From an uncultured Anaerovibrio sp. (GTDB taxonomy: Bacteria > Bacillota > Negativicutes > Selenomonadales > Selenomonadaceae): DNA of 34,921 nucleotides. Every line of letters begins with the position of its first letter. Position 1 is the stretch's first letter. The stretch covers positions 1-34,921 of the forward strand of contig NZ_CAMYWM010000012.1 in the NCBI RefSeq assembly GCF_947302755.1, read 5' to 3'. The translations under genes and the position numbers were made by a program. A model generated the notes under the pieces. It worked only from the letters and a program-made list of their open reading frames with translations. It was not told the origin of the DNA and did no database searches. Positions 14,478-23,800 of this stretch are shown piece by piece.

Positions 14478-15842
14478 ATGGGTCTTATTAAAGCAGCTAT
14501 GGGTGCTGTAGGTGGTACACTGGCGGACCAGTGGAAGGAATTTATTTATTGTGACAGTATCCCGGCGGATTTGCTTATTGTAAAAGGACAAAAGAGAACC
14601 AGCAGTCAGGGGCGCAGCTCCAATACCAGCGGGGAGGACAATGTAATTTCCAATGGCTCAGTGGTAGCCGTCAATACGGGACAGTGCATGATTATTGTGG
14701 AGCAGGGCAAGGTAGTGGATATTTGCTCTGAACCGGGCGAGTATCGTTATGATACCTCCTTGCAGCCATCTGTATTTACCGGTGGCCTTGCAGATAATGT
14801 AAAGGCTATATTTGGAGAAATTGGCAAGCGTTTTACCTTTGGCGGGGATCCGGGGAAGGATCAGCGGGTGTATTTCGTAAATACCAAGGAAATTATTGGC
14901 AATAAATACGGTACCCCAAGCCCGATTCCCTTTGATACCTATGACAAGCGCAGCGGACTGAGTATGACGGTTTCCCTGCGTTGCTTTGGTGAGTACAGCT
15001 ACCGGATAACCAATCCGATTTTATTCTACACCAATGTTTGCGGTAATATTTCTGATTCCTACAGCCGTGAGGAAATTGACAGCCAGCTTAAGAGTGAGCT
15101 TATGACCAAGCTGCAGCCGGCTATGGCCAAGCTGTCGGAGCTGGAAATCAAATACAGCAGCATTCCGGCCCATGTGGATGACTTGGCTAATACCCTAAAT
15201 GATCTGTTGAGTCAGAAATGGGGGCAGCTCAGAGGAATTGAAATAGTCTCCTTCGGTGTCAGCAGCGTTAAGGCCAGCGACGAGGATGAGGAGAAGATTA
15301 AGGATTATCAGCGGTATGCCAGCATGGGCAATGCCCACATGGCCGGCTTGCAGATGGCCGGTTCTACCGCTGACAGCATGAAGATGGCCGCTTCCAATGA
15401 AGGCGGTGCCGGGGCAATGGGTGCCTTTATGGGCATGGGCATGGCCGGTGGCATGGGCGGTGGTCAGGCCGCGCAGATGATGCAGATGGGGGCAGCTCAG
15501 CAGGCCCAGCAGGCTCAATTCCAGCAGCAGGCTCCGCAGGCCCCACCACAGCAGGCTGCTCCGGCTAGTGCAGGCAATACCTGGAAGTGCTCCTGTGGTC
15601 AGGAAAATACGGGGAAATTCTGTACCGCCTGTGGCGGCAAAAAGCCGGAGCCACAGGGCTGGACCTGCAGCTGTGGCAGCGTAAATCAGGGGAAATTCTG
15701 TCCGAACTGCGGTGCCAAGAAGCCAGCAGATGCTCCTCTTTACAAGTGTGATAAGTGTGGGTGGCAGCCGGAGGATCCACATCATCCACCTAAATTCTGC
15801 CCTGAATGTGGTGATGTATTTGATGAAAACGACATCCAGTAA
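14478..15842 (+). CDS. SPFH/band-7 domain protein with C-terminal zinc ribbons (YdjI-like)
   Basis: A 454-residue protein related to the Bacillus YdjI group. Residues ~25-290 form an SPFH (band-7-like) domain: AVNTGQCMIIVEQGKVVDICSEPG, the TVSLRCFGEYSYRI strand, and an extended helix SQLKSELMTKLQPAMAKLSELE. A Met/Gly/Gln-rich low-complexity linker follows (about 300-370). Three zinc ribbons end the protein, with pairs CSCG..CTACG, CSCG..CPNCG and CDKCG..CPECG. It has no signal peptide or clear transmembrane segment. It is the first gene of a three-gene unit with a zinc-ribbon membrane protein and a TPM protein, matching the Bacillus ydjG-ydjH-ydjI partners that recruit PspA to the membrane under stress. 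No pspA is seen in the window, so the membrane-stress role is inference by neighbourhood. Confidence 0.85.
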   Translation: MGLIKAAMGAVGGTLADQWKEFIYCDSIPADLLIVKGQKRTSSQGRSSNTSGEDNVISNGSVVAVNTGQCMIIVEQGKVVDICSEPGEYRYDTSLQPSVFTGGLADNVKAIFGEIGKRFTFGGDPGKDQRVYFVNTKEIIGNKYGTPSPIPFDTYDKRSGLSMTVSLRCFGEYSYRITNPILFYTNVCGNISDSYSREEIDSQLKSELMTKLQPAMAKLSELEIKYSSIPAHVDDLANTLNDLLSQKWGQLRGIEIVSFGVSSVKASDEDEEKIKDYQRYASMGNAHMAGLQMAGSTADSMKMAASNEGGAGAMGAFMGMGMAGGMGGGQAAQMMQMGAAQQAQQAQFQQQAPQAPPQQAAPASAGNTWKCSCGQENTGKFCTACGGKKPEPQGWTCSCGSVNQGKFCPNCGAKKPADAPLYKCDKCGWQPEDPHHPPKFCPECGDVFDENDIQ

Positions 15843-15890
15843 GGATGGCTGATGAAGTTTAGTTGAAATAACATATTGAGGGGGATGGAT

Positions 15891-17036
15891 ATGGCAGATA
15901 CCTCGGTAAACTATAAGTGTCCCAACTGTAGTGGGCCCCTTGCCTATACTCCTGGCAGTGGCAGTAAGATAAAATGTGAATACTGCGAGGCGGAATTTAC
16001 AGTAGAGGAACTGGAAAAGCTTTACGCAGAGCAGGAAGCTGCGGCAGCTCAGGCCAATAAGGTCAAGGATGCGAAAATTGAGAAAAAGCAGTTTGAGATG
16101 GAGGCGGCAGGAGGAGCCTGGGATGCGGAAGAAATTGCCATCCTGAAGGCCATGACCTGTTCCTCCTGTGGTGCGGAAATAGTTTGCGATAACAATACAA
16201 TGGCCACGGAATGTGTTTATTGTGGCAATCCTACCATGGTTCCGGGACGTTATGAACAGCAGCTTCGCCCTGATATGGTAATTCCTTTCCAAAAGAACAA
16301 GCAGGATGCCAAGCTGGCCTTTGCAGAATATCATAGGGGCAAATGGCTCCTTCCAAGCAATTTTGCTTCCAAAGCCAGAGTAGAGGCCATTCAGGGTATG
16401 TATGTACCATATTGGCTCTTTAATGAATCCGTAGAGGCCGAGGCTGAGTACAGTGCCACCAAGACCCGTAGCTATACCGATGGTGACTACGATGTTACGG
16501 AAACTGATCACTACAAGGTTCACCGCGCCGGTACTATGAATTTTTACAATGTACCGGTGGATGGCAGTGTGAAAATGGACGATACCTGGATGGAAAGCAT
16601 TGAGCCATTTGATTATAGCCAGCTGGTTCCTTTTAATACGTCCTATATGGCAGGCTTTTTGGCAGACAAATATGATGTTGATGCCGAGGCGGCTTTGCCA
16701 AATGCTGAGGTGCGTATAAAAGAATCGGCAGATGGAGTGCTGCGGTATACAGTGGATGGCTATGACTCCTGCAGTACCGAGCATTTGAGTGTCATCAGAA
16801 CCGATGGCAAGGAACAATATGCCATGGCCCCTGTATGGATTTTGACCACCAAGTATGAGGACAAACCCTATACCTTCGTTATGAACGGTCAGACCGGAAA
16901 GCTGGTGGGCGAGCTGCCAGTGGATGAAAACAAGGCCAAGATGTATTGGGGACTGGCAAGCCTCATTACATTGCCTATAACCTATTTCATCTGCAAGTGG
17001 ATAGTGTTGATTATCATGGAAGCTATGGCGGATTAG
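15891..17036 (+). CDS. zinc-ribbon membrane protein (YdjG-like)
   Basis: A 381-residue product with an N-terminal zinc ribbon (YKCPNCSGPLAY ... IKCEYCEAEF), a charged Ala/Glu/Lys helix, a second ribbon (CSSCGAEIVC ... ECVYCGNP), then a beta-rich body and one or two C-terminal hydrophobic segments (LASLITLPITYFI, WIVLIIMEAM). The start at ATG 15891 is chosen because GAGGGGG (15878-15884) lies six bases upstream; the frame from TTG 15876 would include that site. The arrangement resembles Bacillus YdjG. It sits between the SPFH and TPM genes with short gaps, so the three products probably work as one membrane-associated complex. The exact function is not established here. Confidence 0.8.
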   Translation: MADTSVNYKCPNCSGPLAYTPGSGSKIKCEYCEAEFTVEELEKLYAEQEAAAAQANKVKDAKIEKKQFEMEAAGGAWDAEEIAILKAMTCSSCGAEIVCDNNTMATECVYCGNPTMVPGRYEQQLRPDMVIPFQKNKQDAKLAFAEYHRGKWLLPSNFASKARVEAIQGMYVPYWLFNESVEAEAEYSATKTRSYTDGDYDVTETDHYKVHRAGTMNFYNVPVDGSVKMDDTWMESIEPFDYSQLVPFNTSYMAGFLADKYDVDAEAALPNAEVRIKESADGVLRYTVDGYDSCSTEHLSVIRTDGKEQYAMAPVWILTTKYEDKPYTFVMNGQTGKLVGELPVDENKAKMYWGLASLITLPITYFICKWIVLIIMEAMAD

Positions 17037-17052
17037 GACAGGGGGCAGAGAA

Positions 17053-17931
17053 ATGAAAAAAATATTTACAATTTTTATGTCCCTGTTGCTTTTGCTGGCA
17101 TTTTCCATGCCGGTTATGGCAGAGACTACCAAGGTTAAAAAGGTAACGAATACTGTAACCCAGACGGAAAAACAGGTTGATATCAATACGGGCTTGCCCG
17201 CTGATCTGGCAGCCTACAGTGTCCATGATATGGAAGGTCTAATAACACCTGAACAGGCGGCGGCTTTGGATAAAAAGCTGGAGGGGATTGAGCAGAAGCA
17301 CAACGTCCGGGTGGTTGTAATGACTGTACCAAAGGATTCACGCACGGGAACTGAGAAGGGAATCAAGGCATTTGCTGATGATGTTCTCAACAAGTATTAT
17401 CGTGACGAGGCCAATAACAACGGCAGTATTATGCTGGTAATTTGTCCAAGTGCCAGAAAATGGGCTGTTACCACGGACAATAACATGCGCCAGCGCATTA
17501 CCGATGAGAATGGTTTCCCAGCCATAAAGGAAGTTTTCCTGGATAAGATAAAGGACCACAAGGACGACTATAATGCAGCTTTTAATAATTATGCCGACAA
17601 GGTGGATGAGCTTTTGACCTACTATGAGGCAGAAGGAGAGCCTTGGGATCCGGCCAATGAGTTCAGCATTATGGGATTAATGCTTGGTGCCCTGTGCTCC
17701 TTTGGCTTGGGGTATCTGTTTGTCAGCTATTTGCGGGGCAGGATGAGCAACGTGCAGCATGTGAGTCAGGCGGATGATTATCTGGACCGCAACTCGGTGA
17801 ATATTACCCATCAGTCCGATACCTTCCTGCGTACTACAGTAAGCAGAACCAAGCGGGAAAGGAGCGAAAGCAGAAGCTCCAGCTCCAGTGGCGGCTCTAG
17901 AAGCAATGGCGGCGGCAGTGGCAGCTATTAA
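17053..17931 (+). CDS. TPM-domain membrane protein (YgcG/YdjH-like)
   Basis: A 292-residue exported membrane protein. The signal peptide is residues 1-24 (FTIFMSLLLLLAFSMPVMA). A TPM_phosphatase (YgcG) domain follows at about 55-200: VHDMEGLITPEQAAALDKKL, VRVVVMTVPK, NNGSIMLVICPSARKWAVTT and a final helical part. One transmembrane helix (IMGLMLGALCSFGLGYLFVSYL) is at about 217-238. The tail is basic, then Ser/Gly-rich (SSSSGGSRSNGGGSGSY). The domain would face outside and the tail the cytosol, where the zinc-ribbon and SPFH partners are predicted. It is the last gene of the unit, with a terminator 25 bases after it. The name TPM_phosphatase does not prove phosphatase activity. Confidence 0.88.
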   Translation: MKKIFTIFMSLLLLLAFSMPVMAETTKVKKVTNTVTQTEKQVDINTGLPADLAAYSVHDMEGLITPEQAAALDKKLEGIEQKHNVRVVVMTVPKDSRTGTEKGIKAFADDVLNKYYRDEANNNGSIMLVICPSARKWAVTTDNNMRQRITDENGFPAIKEVFLDKIKDHKDDYNAAFNNYADKVDELLTYYEAEGEPWDPANEFSIMGLMLGALCSFGLGYLFVSYLRGRMSNVQHVSQADDYLDRNSVNITHQSDTFLRTTVSRTKRERSESRSSSSSGGSRSNGGGSGSY

Positions 17932-17955
17932 AAATAATCTATAGAATATCTTATG

Positions 17956-17988
17956 GCGGGATGCGGCTTCGTGTCCCGCTGTATTTTT
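17956..17988 (+). terminator. intrinsic terminator after the SPFH/TPM operon
   Basis: Stem GCGGGA / TCCCGC with a 12-base loop, followed by GTATTTTT. Confidence 0.75.
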
Positions 17989-18029
17989 GTCTAAATCATT
18001 TTTCAGTAGAAAAATCCCTAAAATAGGGG

Positions 18030-18035
18030 TATAAT
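18030..18035 (+). promoter_or_regulatory. putative uppP -10 box
   Basis: TATAAT stands 38 bases before the uppP start. The -35 position (18007-18012, TAGAAA) is poor, so only the -10 is reported. Confidence 0.4.
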
Positions 18036-18072
18036 ACAAAGGTTAAATCGAATTTGAGGAGAGATAATAAAT

Positions 18073-18918
18073 ATGGATTTAAGCTTTATGGAACTTATTA
18101 AGACTGTCATATTAGGTATAGTGGAGGGCCTTACGGAGTGGCTTCCTATCAGCAGCACCGGCCACATGATTTTGGTGGACGAGTTTATCAAGCTGGATGT
18201 TTCCAAATCATTTATGGATATGTTCCTCGTAGTTATTCAGCTGGGAGCTATTCTGGCAGTTGTGGTGTTGAATTTTGATAGGCTGAACCCATTTTCCAGT
18301 CACAAATCCAGCATTGAAAAGAAGGAAACCTATCAGCTGTGGTACAAGGTAATATTTGCCTGCCTCCCGGCGGCCGTTATTGGTCTGATGTTCAACAAAT
18401 ATATGGAGGAGCATTTTATGACGGCTCCTGTGGTGGCCTTTACCCTGATTTTCTACGGTATCATGTTCATATTGGTGGAAAATTACAATAAAAAGCGTAA
18501 GCCAATGGTCAGTGATTTGAACAAGCTGAGCTATAAGCTGGCGTTTATCATCGGCCTTTTCCAGGTGCTTTCTTTGGTTCCGGGCACCTCCCGTTCCGGC
18601 TCTACGATTTTGGGCGGTATTCTTTTCGGTGCTTCCCGTTATGTGGCAGCTGAGTTTACCTTCTTTTTGGCCATTCCGGTTATGTTTGGGGCCAGCCTGC
18701 TGAAAATTGTAAAGTTTGGCATTCATTTCACCGGGGCAGAAATGCTGATTTTGGTTATAGGTATGGCCACCGCCTTTGTGGTTTCCATTATTTCTATAAA
18801 ATTCTTGCTTAGATATATCAAGAATAATGACTTTAAAGCCTTTGGCTATTACCGTATCGTCCTTGGTATTATTGTATTGGCGTATCTCCTGATGGTTGGT
18901 GATCCAACCCAGGGCTGA
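18073..18918 (+). CDS. uppP: undecaprenyl-diphosphate phosphatase
   Basis: UppP (BacA) dephosphorylates undecaprenyl diphosphate, regenerating the lipid carrier for peptidoglycan and other wall polymers; overproduction of the family is known to give bacitracin resistance. The 281-residue integral membrane protein has both family signatures: [19 protein letters not shown] (residues 15-33, with the catalytic Glu and Ser) and [12 protein letters not shown] (about residues 174-185, with the essential Arg). Multiple hydrophobic helices cover the rest. The ATG is preceded by AGGAGAG nine bases upstream. The exonuclease III gene starts 13 bases after the stop, so uppP, exoA and the DEDDh exonuclease may share a message. 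Confidence 0.95.
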   Translation: MDLSFMELIKTVILGIVEGLTEWLPISSTGHMILVDEFIKLDVSKSFMDMFLVVIQLGAILAVVVLNFDRLNPFSSHKSSIEKKETYQLWYKVIFACLPAAVIGLMFNKYMEEHFMTAPVVAFTLIFYGIMFILVENYNKKRKPMVSDLNKLSYKLAFIIGLFQVLSLVPGTSRSGSTILGGILFGASRYVAAEFTFFLAIPVMFGASLLKIVKFGIHFTGAEMLILVIGMATAFVVSIISIKFLLRYIKNNDFKAFGYYRIVLGIIVLAYLLMVGDPTQG

Positions 18919-18931
18919 TGGGGGGATATAT

Positions 18932-19684
18932 ATGCGTTTTGTTTCATGGAATGTTAATGGATTGAGAGCCTGTCTGACCAAGGGGTTTATGGAGTCCTTC
19001 AGGGACATGGATGCAGATGTTTTCTGCCTGCAGGAAACAAAGATGCAGGAGGGACAGGCTATTCTTGATTTGTCCGGCTACAAGCAGTTTTGGAACAGTG
19101 CGGAAAAGAAGGGGTATTCCGGCACCGCTATTTTCACCAGGGTGGAGCCTGTAGATGTAACCTATGGCCTTGGCATTGAGGAGCATGATCATGAGGGACG
19201 GGTCATCACCATGGAGTTTGAGGACTATTATCTGGTGACGGTGTACACCCCAAATTCCCAAAAGGAGCTGGCCCGCTTGGCTTATCGTATGACCTGGGAG
19301 GAAGCCTTTAAGGATTATGTTTGCGGTTTGGACAAGAAAAAGCCGGTGATTATCTGCGGTGACTTAAACGTGGCCCATAAGGAAATTGACTTAAAAAATC
19401 CAAAGACAAATCATAAGAACGCCGGCTTTATCGACGATGAGCGTCAGAAATTTACGGAGCTTTTGCAGGCTGGTTTTACTGATACCTTTAGAAAGGTGTA
19501 TCCGGATGTAACCGGGGCATACACCTGGTGGTCTTATCTCAGAAAGGCCAGAGCCAACAACGCCGGATGGCGCATTGACTACTTCCTGATATCCAATCGC
19601 CTGGATGATAAAATCGAGTCCGCTACCATTTATAATGAAATTTTCGGCAGCGACCACTGCCCAGTAGGGTTGGAGCTGAAATAA
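18932..19684 (+). CDS. exodeoxyribonuclease III / AP endonuclease
   Basis: An exonuclease III family enzyme that cleaves DNA 5' of abasic sites in base-excision repair and also acts as a 3'-5' exonuclease. The start ATG 18932 ([13 protein letters not shown]) follows GGGGGGA by five bases; a longer frame from TTG 18896 overlaps uppP and is rejected. Catalytic residues are Asn7 in WNVNGLRA, Glu35 in LQETKMQ, Asp144/Asn146 in GDLNVAH, and the terminal His in [20 protein letters not shown] is also conserved. At 250 residues it matches the Bacillus ExoA size. It probably shares a transcript with uppP upstream and the DEDDh exonuclease 24 bases downstream. Confidence 0.95.
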   Translation: MRFVSWNVNGLRACLTKGFMESFRDMDADVFCLQETKMQEGQAILDLSGYKQFWNSAEKKGYSGTAIFTRVEPVDVTYGLGIEEHDHEGRVITMEFEDYYLVTVYTPNSQKELARLAYRMTWEEAFKDYVCGLDKKKPVIICGDLNVAHKEIDLKNPKTNHKNAGFIDDERQKFTELLQAGFTDTFRKVYPDVTGAYTWWSYLRKARANNAGWRIDYFLISNRLDDKIESATIYNEIFGSDHCPVGLELK

Positions 19685-19708
19685 GAAATCATAATAGAAA
19701 GAGGTTTT

Positions 19709-20284
19709 ATGTTAGGAAAAACTAAGGGGAAGCAGTTATTGGAATATGTGCCGGACTATGTGGTATTCGATTTGGAAACCACGGGAATTAACTGCTATAA
19801 GGATAGTGTAGTAGAAATTTCTGCGGTGAAGGTTATTGGGGGACGGGTGGAGGAGGAATTTTCCAGTTTGGTAAATCCCCAGTGCAGTATTTCTTATGGG
19901 GTTTCCAGGGTGCATGGCATTACGGATGCCATGGTGGCGAATGCACCGACTTTTGACAAGGTTTTGGCTAAGTTTGTTGATTTTACTGAGGGGATGACCC
20001 TGGTAGGGCACAATATCCATAGCTTTGATTTGAAGTTTATCTATCGGGACAGCGAAAGGTTTTATGGCGGTATACCCGGAAATAATTATGTGGATACTCT
20101 GAGATTGGCCAAAAAATATTTGCCCCAGCTAAAGCGGCACAGCCTTACCGTATTGGCAGAGTATTATGGTATTTCCACTCAGGGGGCCCACCGGGCTTTG
20201 AATGATTGCCGCATGAACCAGCAGGTCTATGAGCAGCTGGGACTTGTTATAAATAAGGGATGTATGCCCCTGTTTTCCTTTTAG
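19709..20284 (+). CDS. DEDDh 3'-5' exonuclease (DnaQ/PolC-epsilon-like)
   Basis: A stand-alone exonuclease domain of 191 residues, related to the proofreading epsilon/PolC exonuclease. Motif I is VVFDLETTG (Asp21, Glu23), motif II HNIHSFDLKFI (Asp107), motif III HRALNDCRMN (His161, Asp166), so it is the DEDDh type. The sequence RVHGITDAMVANAPTF is typical of the PolC-like group. No polymerase, helicase or UvrC-like domain is attached. The ATG follows AGAGG by six bases. It lies just after the exonuclease III gene, suggesting a DNA-repair pair. The substrate may be DNA or RNA ends and cannot be decided from the sequence. The gene ends before the promoter of the ileS leader. Confidence 0.9.
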   Translation: MLGKTKGKQLLEYVPDYVVFDLETTGINCYKDSVVEISAVKVIGGRVEEEFSSLVNPQCSISYGVSRVHGITDAMVANAPTFDKVLAKFVDFTEGMTLVGHNIHSFDLKFIYRDSERFYGGIPGNNYVDTLRLAKKYLPQLKRHSLTVLAEYYGISTQGAHRALNDCRMNQQVYEQLGLVINKGCMPLFSF

Positions 20285-20305
20285 TGGGGCTGTCATACAT
20301 TTTTA

Positions 20306-20334
20306 TTGCAGAAAAATACAATATATGGTACAAT
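20306..20334 (+). promoter_or_regulatory. promoter of the ileS T-box leader
   Basis: TTGCAG (20306-20311), 17 bases, then TACAAT (20329-20334). The predicted start, near 20341, lies about 20 bases before the T-box stem I. Confidence 0.65.
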
Positions 20335-20360
20335 TTCAGACAGTTTAAGAAATAAAAAAC

Positions 20361-20599
20361 AATGATGAAGAAAGTAATCTGTAGGTGAACCTTTCAGCGA
20401 GTGGGGATATGGTGCAAGCCCTGTAGAAGTAACGACAGATGAAAATCACTTCGGAGTCGCAGGTCAAAATGCGGTTTGTATGTGGCAGAGTAGGCTGAGC
20501 CGGGATCTCCCGTTACAGAGATAGTATATGCTGGTATACGAAATAGGTGGTATAGTGAAGCTAGGCTTCATCCTGTTTTGGGGTGAAGTCTTTTATTTT
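20361..20599 (+). ncRNA. T-box riboswitch, isoleucine specific
   Basis: A tRNA-sensing leader. Stem I shows CAGCGAGTGGGG and the distal GGTGCAAGCCC (GNUG-type) loop. The specifier loop near 20441-20450 reads GAAAATCACT; ATC (20445-20447) is an isoleucine codon followed by a purine, which fits the downstream ileS. The T-box proper is AAATAGGTGGTATAG (20541-20555); TGGT (20548-20551) would pair with the tRNA ACCA end. The terminator is GGCTTCATCCT (20564-20574) / GGGGTGAAGTC (20580-20590) followed by TTTTATTTT. Uncharged tRNA-Ile should favour the antiterminator and read-through. The odd part is that a second terminator-like hairpin and two repeat units separate it from ileS. Confidence 0.9.
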
Positions 20600-20608
20600 A
20601 CATTGCAG

Positions 20609-20637
20609 CTCCCGTCCTATTTTGGGCGGGAGTTTTA
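20609..20637 (+). terminator. second terminator-like hairpin downstream of the T-box
   Basis: Stem CTCCCG / CGGGAG with inner CC/GG pairs and a short loop, followed by TTTTAT. It does not overlap the T-box antiterminator, so T-box control alone would not prevent it from forming. Confidence 0.6.
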
Positions 20638-20640
20638 TAC

Positions 20641-20735
20641 TATGAAATCTTAGTGAGTCAAATCCGAAGGATGCAGATGAGCTTTAGATTTCGTGTAAGG
20701 GCGTGTGGACACCGTCAGGTGTCCAGTAAGTTTAC
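20641..20735. repeat. 95-bp structured repeat, unit 1
   Basis: It runs TATGAAATCTTAGTGAG to AGTTTAC. Stem 1 is GAAATCT / AGATTTC with inner hairpin ATCC-GAA-GGAT, then the constant GTAAGGGCGT, then hairpin GGACACC-GTCA-GGTGTCC. It abuts unit 2 head to tail. Confidence 0.85.
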
Positions 20736-20830
20736 TATGAACACTTAGTGAGCACAAGCCTACGGCGCAGTGGGAACTTAGTGTTCGTTGTAAGGGCGTA
20801 GTGCGAAATAACGTTTCGCACGGAGTTTAT
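20736..20830. repeat. 95-bp structured repeat, unit 2
   Basis: It has the same layout and length as unit 1 but different stems: GAACACT / AGTGTTC, GCC-TAC-GGC, and GTGCGAAA / TTTCGCAC. Constant parts are TATGAA, CTTAGTGAG, TTCGTTGTAAGGGCGT and AGTTTA. It ends 28 bases before the ileS ribosome binding site. The 587-base gap between the exonuclease gene and ileS is fully accounted for by promoter, T-box, hairpin and these two units. Confidence 0.85.
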
Positions 20831-20871
20831 TATGATGGCTGCCAGTACAGCAAAAACAGGAGGTAATCATT

Positions 20872-23800
20872 TTGTACAACAAGGTTGACACAAACCTGAA
20901 TTTCGTTCAGCGGGAAAGAGAAATCCTGAAGTTTTGGAAGGAAAATGACATTGCCAAGAAGTGTATTGATATCCGTGAGGGCTGTGATACCTTTACATTC
21001 TACGATGGACCGCCAACTGCCAACGGCAAGCCTCATATCGGTCACGTATTGACCCGTGTAATCAAGGATATGCTTCCACGTTACCAGTCCATGAAGGGCA
21101 AAAAGATTCTTCGTAAGGCCGGTTGGGATACCCATGGTCTCCCGGTAGAGCTGGAGGTAGAGAAAAAGCTGGGTCTGGATGGCAAGGAGCAGATTGAAAA
21201 ATATGGCATTGAGCCATTTATCAAAGAATGCCGTGAGTCTGTGTGGAAGTACAAGAGTATGTGGGAGGAATTTTCCGATGTTGTCGGCTTCTGGGCAGAT
21301 ATGGATGATCCCTATATTACTTATGAAAATAACTACATTGAGTCTGTTTGGTGGGCACTTAATGAAATTTGGAAGAAGGGCCTTCTCTATAAGGGCCATA
21401 AGGTAGTTCCATATTGCCCTCGTTGTGGTACCCCTCTTTCTTCTCACGAGGTAGCTCAGGGCTATAAGGATATCAAGGAGCGTTCTGCCATTGTTCGTTT
21501 CAAGGTGAAGGGTGAGGAGAATACCTCCTTCCTGGCCTGGACAACCACCCCTTGGACCTTGCCTTCCAACCTGGGCCTGGTAGTAAATGCCGATGTGGAT
21601 TATGTAAAGGTAAAGTGCAACGGCGAGTACCTGATTTTGGCTGAGGCTTTGGTAGAAAGCGTATTCTCCGGTGTTAAGTCCAAGGATAATCCGGAGGAAG
21701 CTGCCAAGGTAGAAATTGTGGAGCGGTTCAAGGGTAAGGCATTGGAGCATAAGGAATATGAGCCGCTTTATGACTTTGCTGTTGGCAAAATCAAGAAAAA
21801 GTGCTTCTATGTAATGTGTGATGATTATGTAACCACCTCTGATGGTACTGGTATCGTTCATACTGCACCAGCCTTTGGTGAGGACGATGCCCGGGTTTGC
21901 CGCAAATATGATATGGACTTTGTTCAGTTTGTGGACAGCAAGGGCGGCATGACCGAGGACACCAAGTGGCCTGGGGTATTTGTCAAGGAGGCAGACCCAT
22001 TAATTCTGGATGACTTGAAGGCTTCCGGAGCCCTCTTTAAGGCTCCTAAGTTCGAGCACAGCTATCCGCATTGCTGGCGTTGCGATACTCCGCTTATCTA
22101 CTATGCCCGGGAGTCCTGGTTCATTAAGATGACTGACGTAAAGGAAAAGCTCATCGCCAACAACAAGACCATTAAATGGATGCCTGATTCCATTGGGACC
22201 GGCCGCTTCGGTGAGTGGCTGGAGCACCTTCAGGATTGGGGCATCAGCCGTAACCGTTATTGGGGAACTCCGCTGAATATTTGGGAGTGCTCCTGCGGCT
22301 GTCAGCATTCCATCGGTTCTATTGAGGAGCTGAAGTCCATGTCGGATAACTGCCCGGATGATATTGAGCTTCATCGTCCATATATTGATGATGTGACCAT
22401 CAAGTGCCCGGATTGCGGCAAGGAAATGCATCGTGTGCCAGAGGTAATCGACTGCTGGTTCGATTCTGGTTCCATGCCATTTGCCCAGTGGCATTATCCA
22501 TTTGAAAACAAGAAAATTTTTGAGGAGCGCTATCCAGCTGACTTCATTTCTGAGGCAGTAGACCAGACACGTGGCTGGTTCTATTCTCTGCTGGCAATTT
22601 CCACCCTGCTCTTTGATAATTCATCCTATAAGAACGTAATCGTTCTGGGCCACGTTCAGGACAAGGACGGCAAGAAGATGAGCAAGTCCAAGGGTAACGC
22701 CGTTGATCCTATGGAGGCCCTTAATAAGCATGGTGCCGATGCTATCCGTTGGTACTTCTACGAAAACAGTGCTCCTTGGCTGCCAAACCGCTTCCACGAT
22801 GATGCAGTGCAGGAGGGGCAGCGCAAGTTCATGGGTACCCTGTGGAATACCTATGCCTTCTATGTGCTTTATGCCAACATTGATAATTTTGATGCCACCA
22901 AGCATGAGCTGGATTATGACAAGCTGTCCGTAATGGACAAGTGGGTGCTGTCCCGTCTTAATACCCTTATCAAGACCGTAGACAACAATCTGGCTAATTA
23001 TAAGGTTACAGAGACTGCCAAGGCTCTCCAGGAATTTGTGGATGAGCTGTCCAACTGGTATGTTCGCCGCAGCCGTGAGCGGTTCTGGGGCAAGGAAATG
23101 AACCAGGATAAGATTAACGCTTACATGACGCTGTACACCGCCTTGGTTACCGTTATTAAGCTGTCGGCCCCAATGGTTCCATTCATCACCGAGAGCATTT
23201 ACCGCAATCTGGTTTGCAGTGTTGACGACAAAGCTCCTATTTCCGTACATCTTACCGACTTCCCAGTGGCAAATGAAGTATTTATTGATGCTGAGCTGGA
23301 GAAGAACATGGAGCTGGTGCTGGAGGTTGTCGTTCTTGGCCGTGCTGCCCGTAATGCCTCCAATATTAAAAATCGTCAGCCTATTGGCAATATCTTTGTT
23401 AAGGCTGACAGCCAGCTGGATGATTTCTTTAAGGAAATCGTGGCCGGTGAGCTGAATGTGAAGCATGTGGAATTCAAGGATGATATGGGGGAATATCTCT
23501 CCTATACCCTGAAGCCACAGTTCAAGGTCCTTGGCCCTAAGGTAGGCAAGCAGATGGGCGAGGTTAAGGCTGCTCTGGCAACGCTGGATGGTGCTGCGGC
23601 CAAGGAGGAGCTGGACAAGACCGGCAAGCTGAAGCTGTCCTTAAAGAGCGGCGAGGTAGAGCTGCTGCCTGAGGATATTGAGATTATCATGACCCAGACG
23701 GAGGGCTTTGCCACCCAGCGTTATGGCAAGGTTACTATCGCTCTGGAGACTACCCTGACACCGGAGCTCATTGAGGAGGGCTTCGTTCGGGAGATTATCT

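Noticed and set aside
15195-17186. 663-codon minus-strand frame over the SPFH/zinc-ribbon genes
   Set aside because: The plus-strand genes have clear domains; the minus frame is rich in His/Leu/Gly without any motif, as expected for an antisense shadow.
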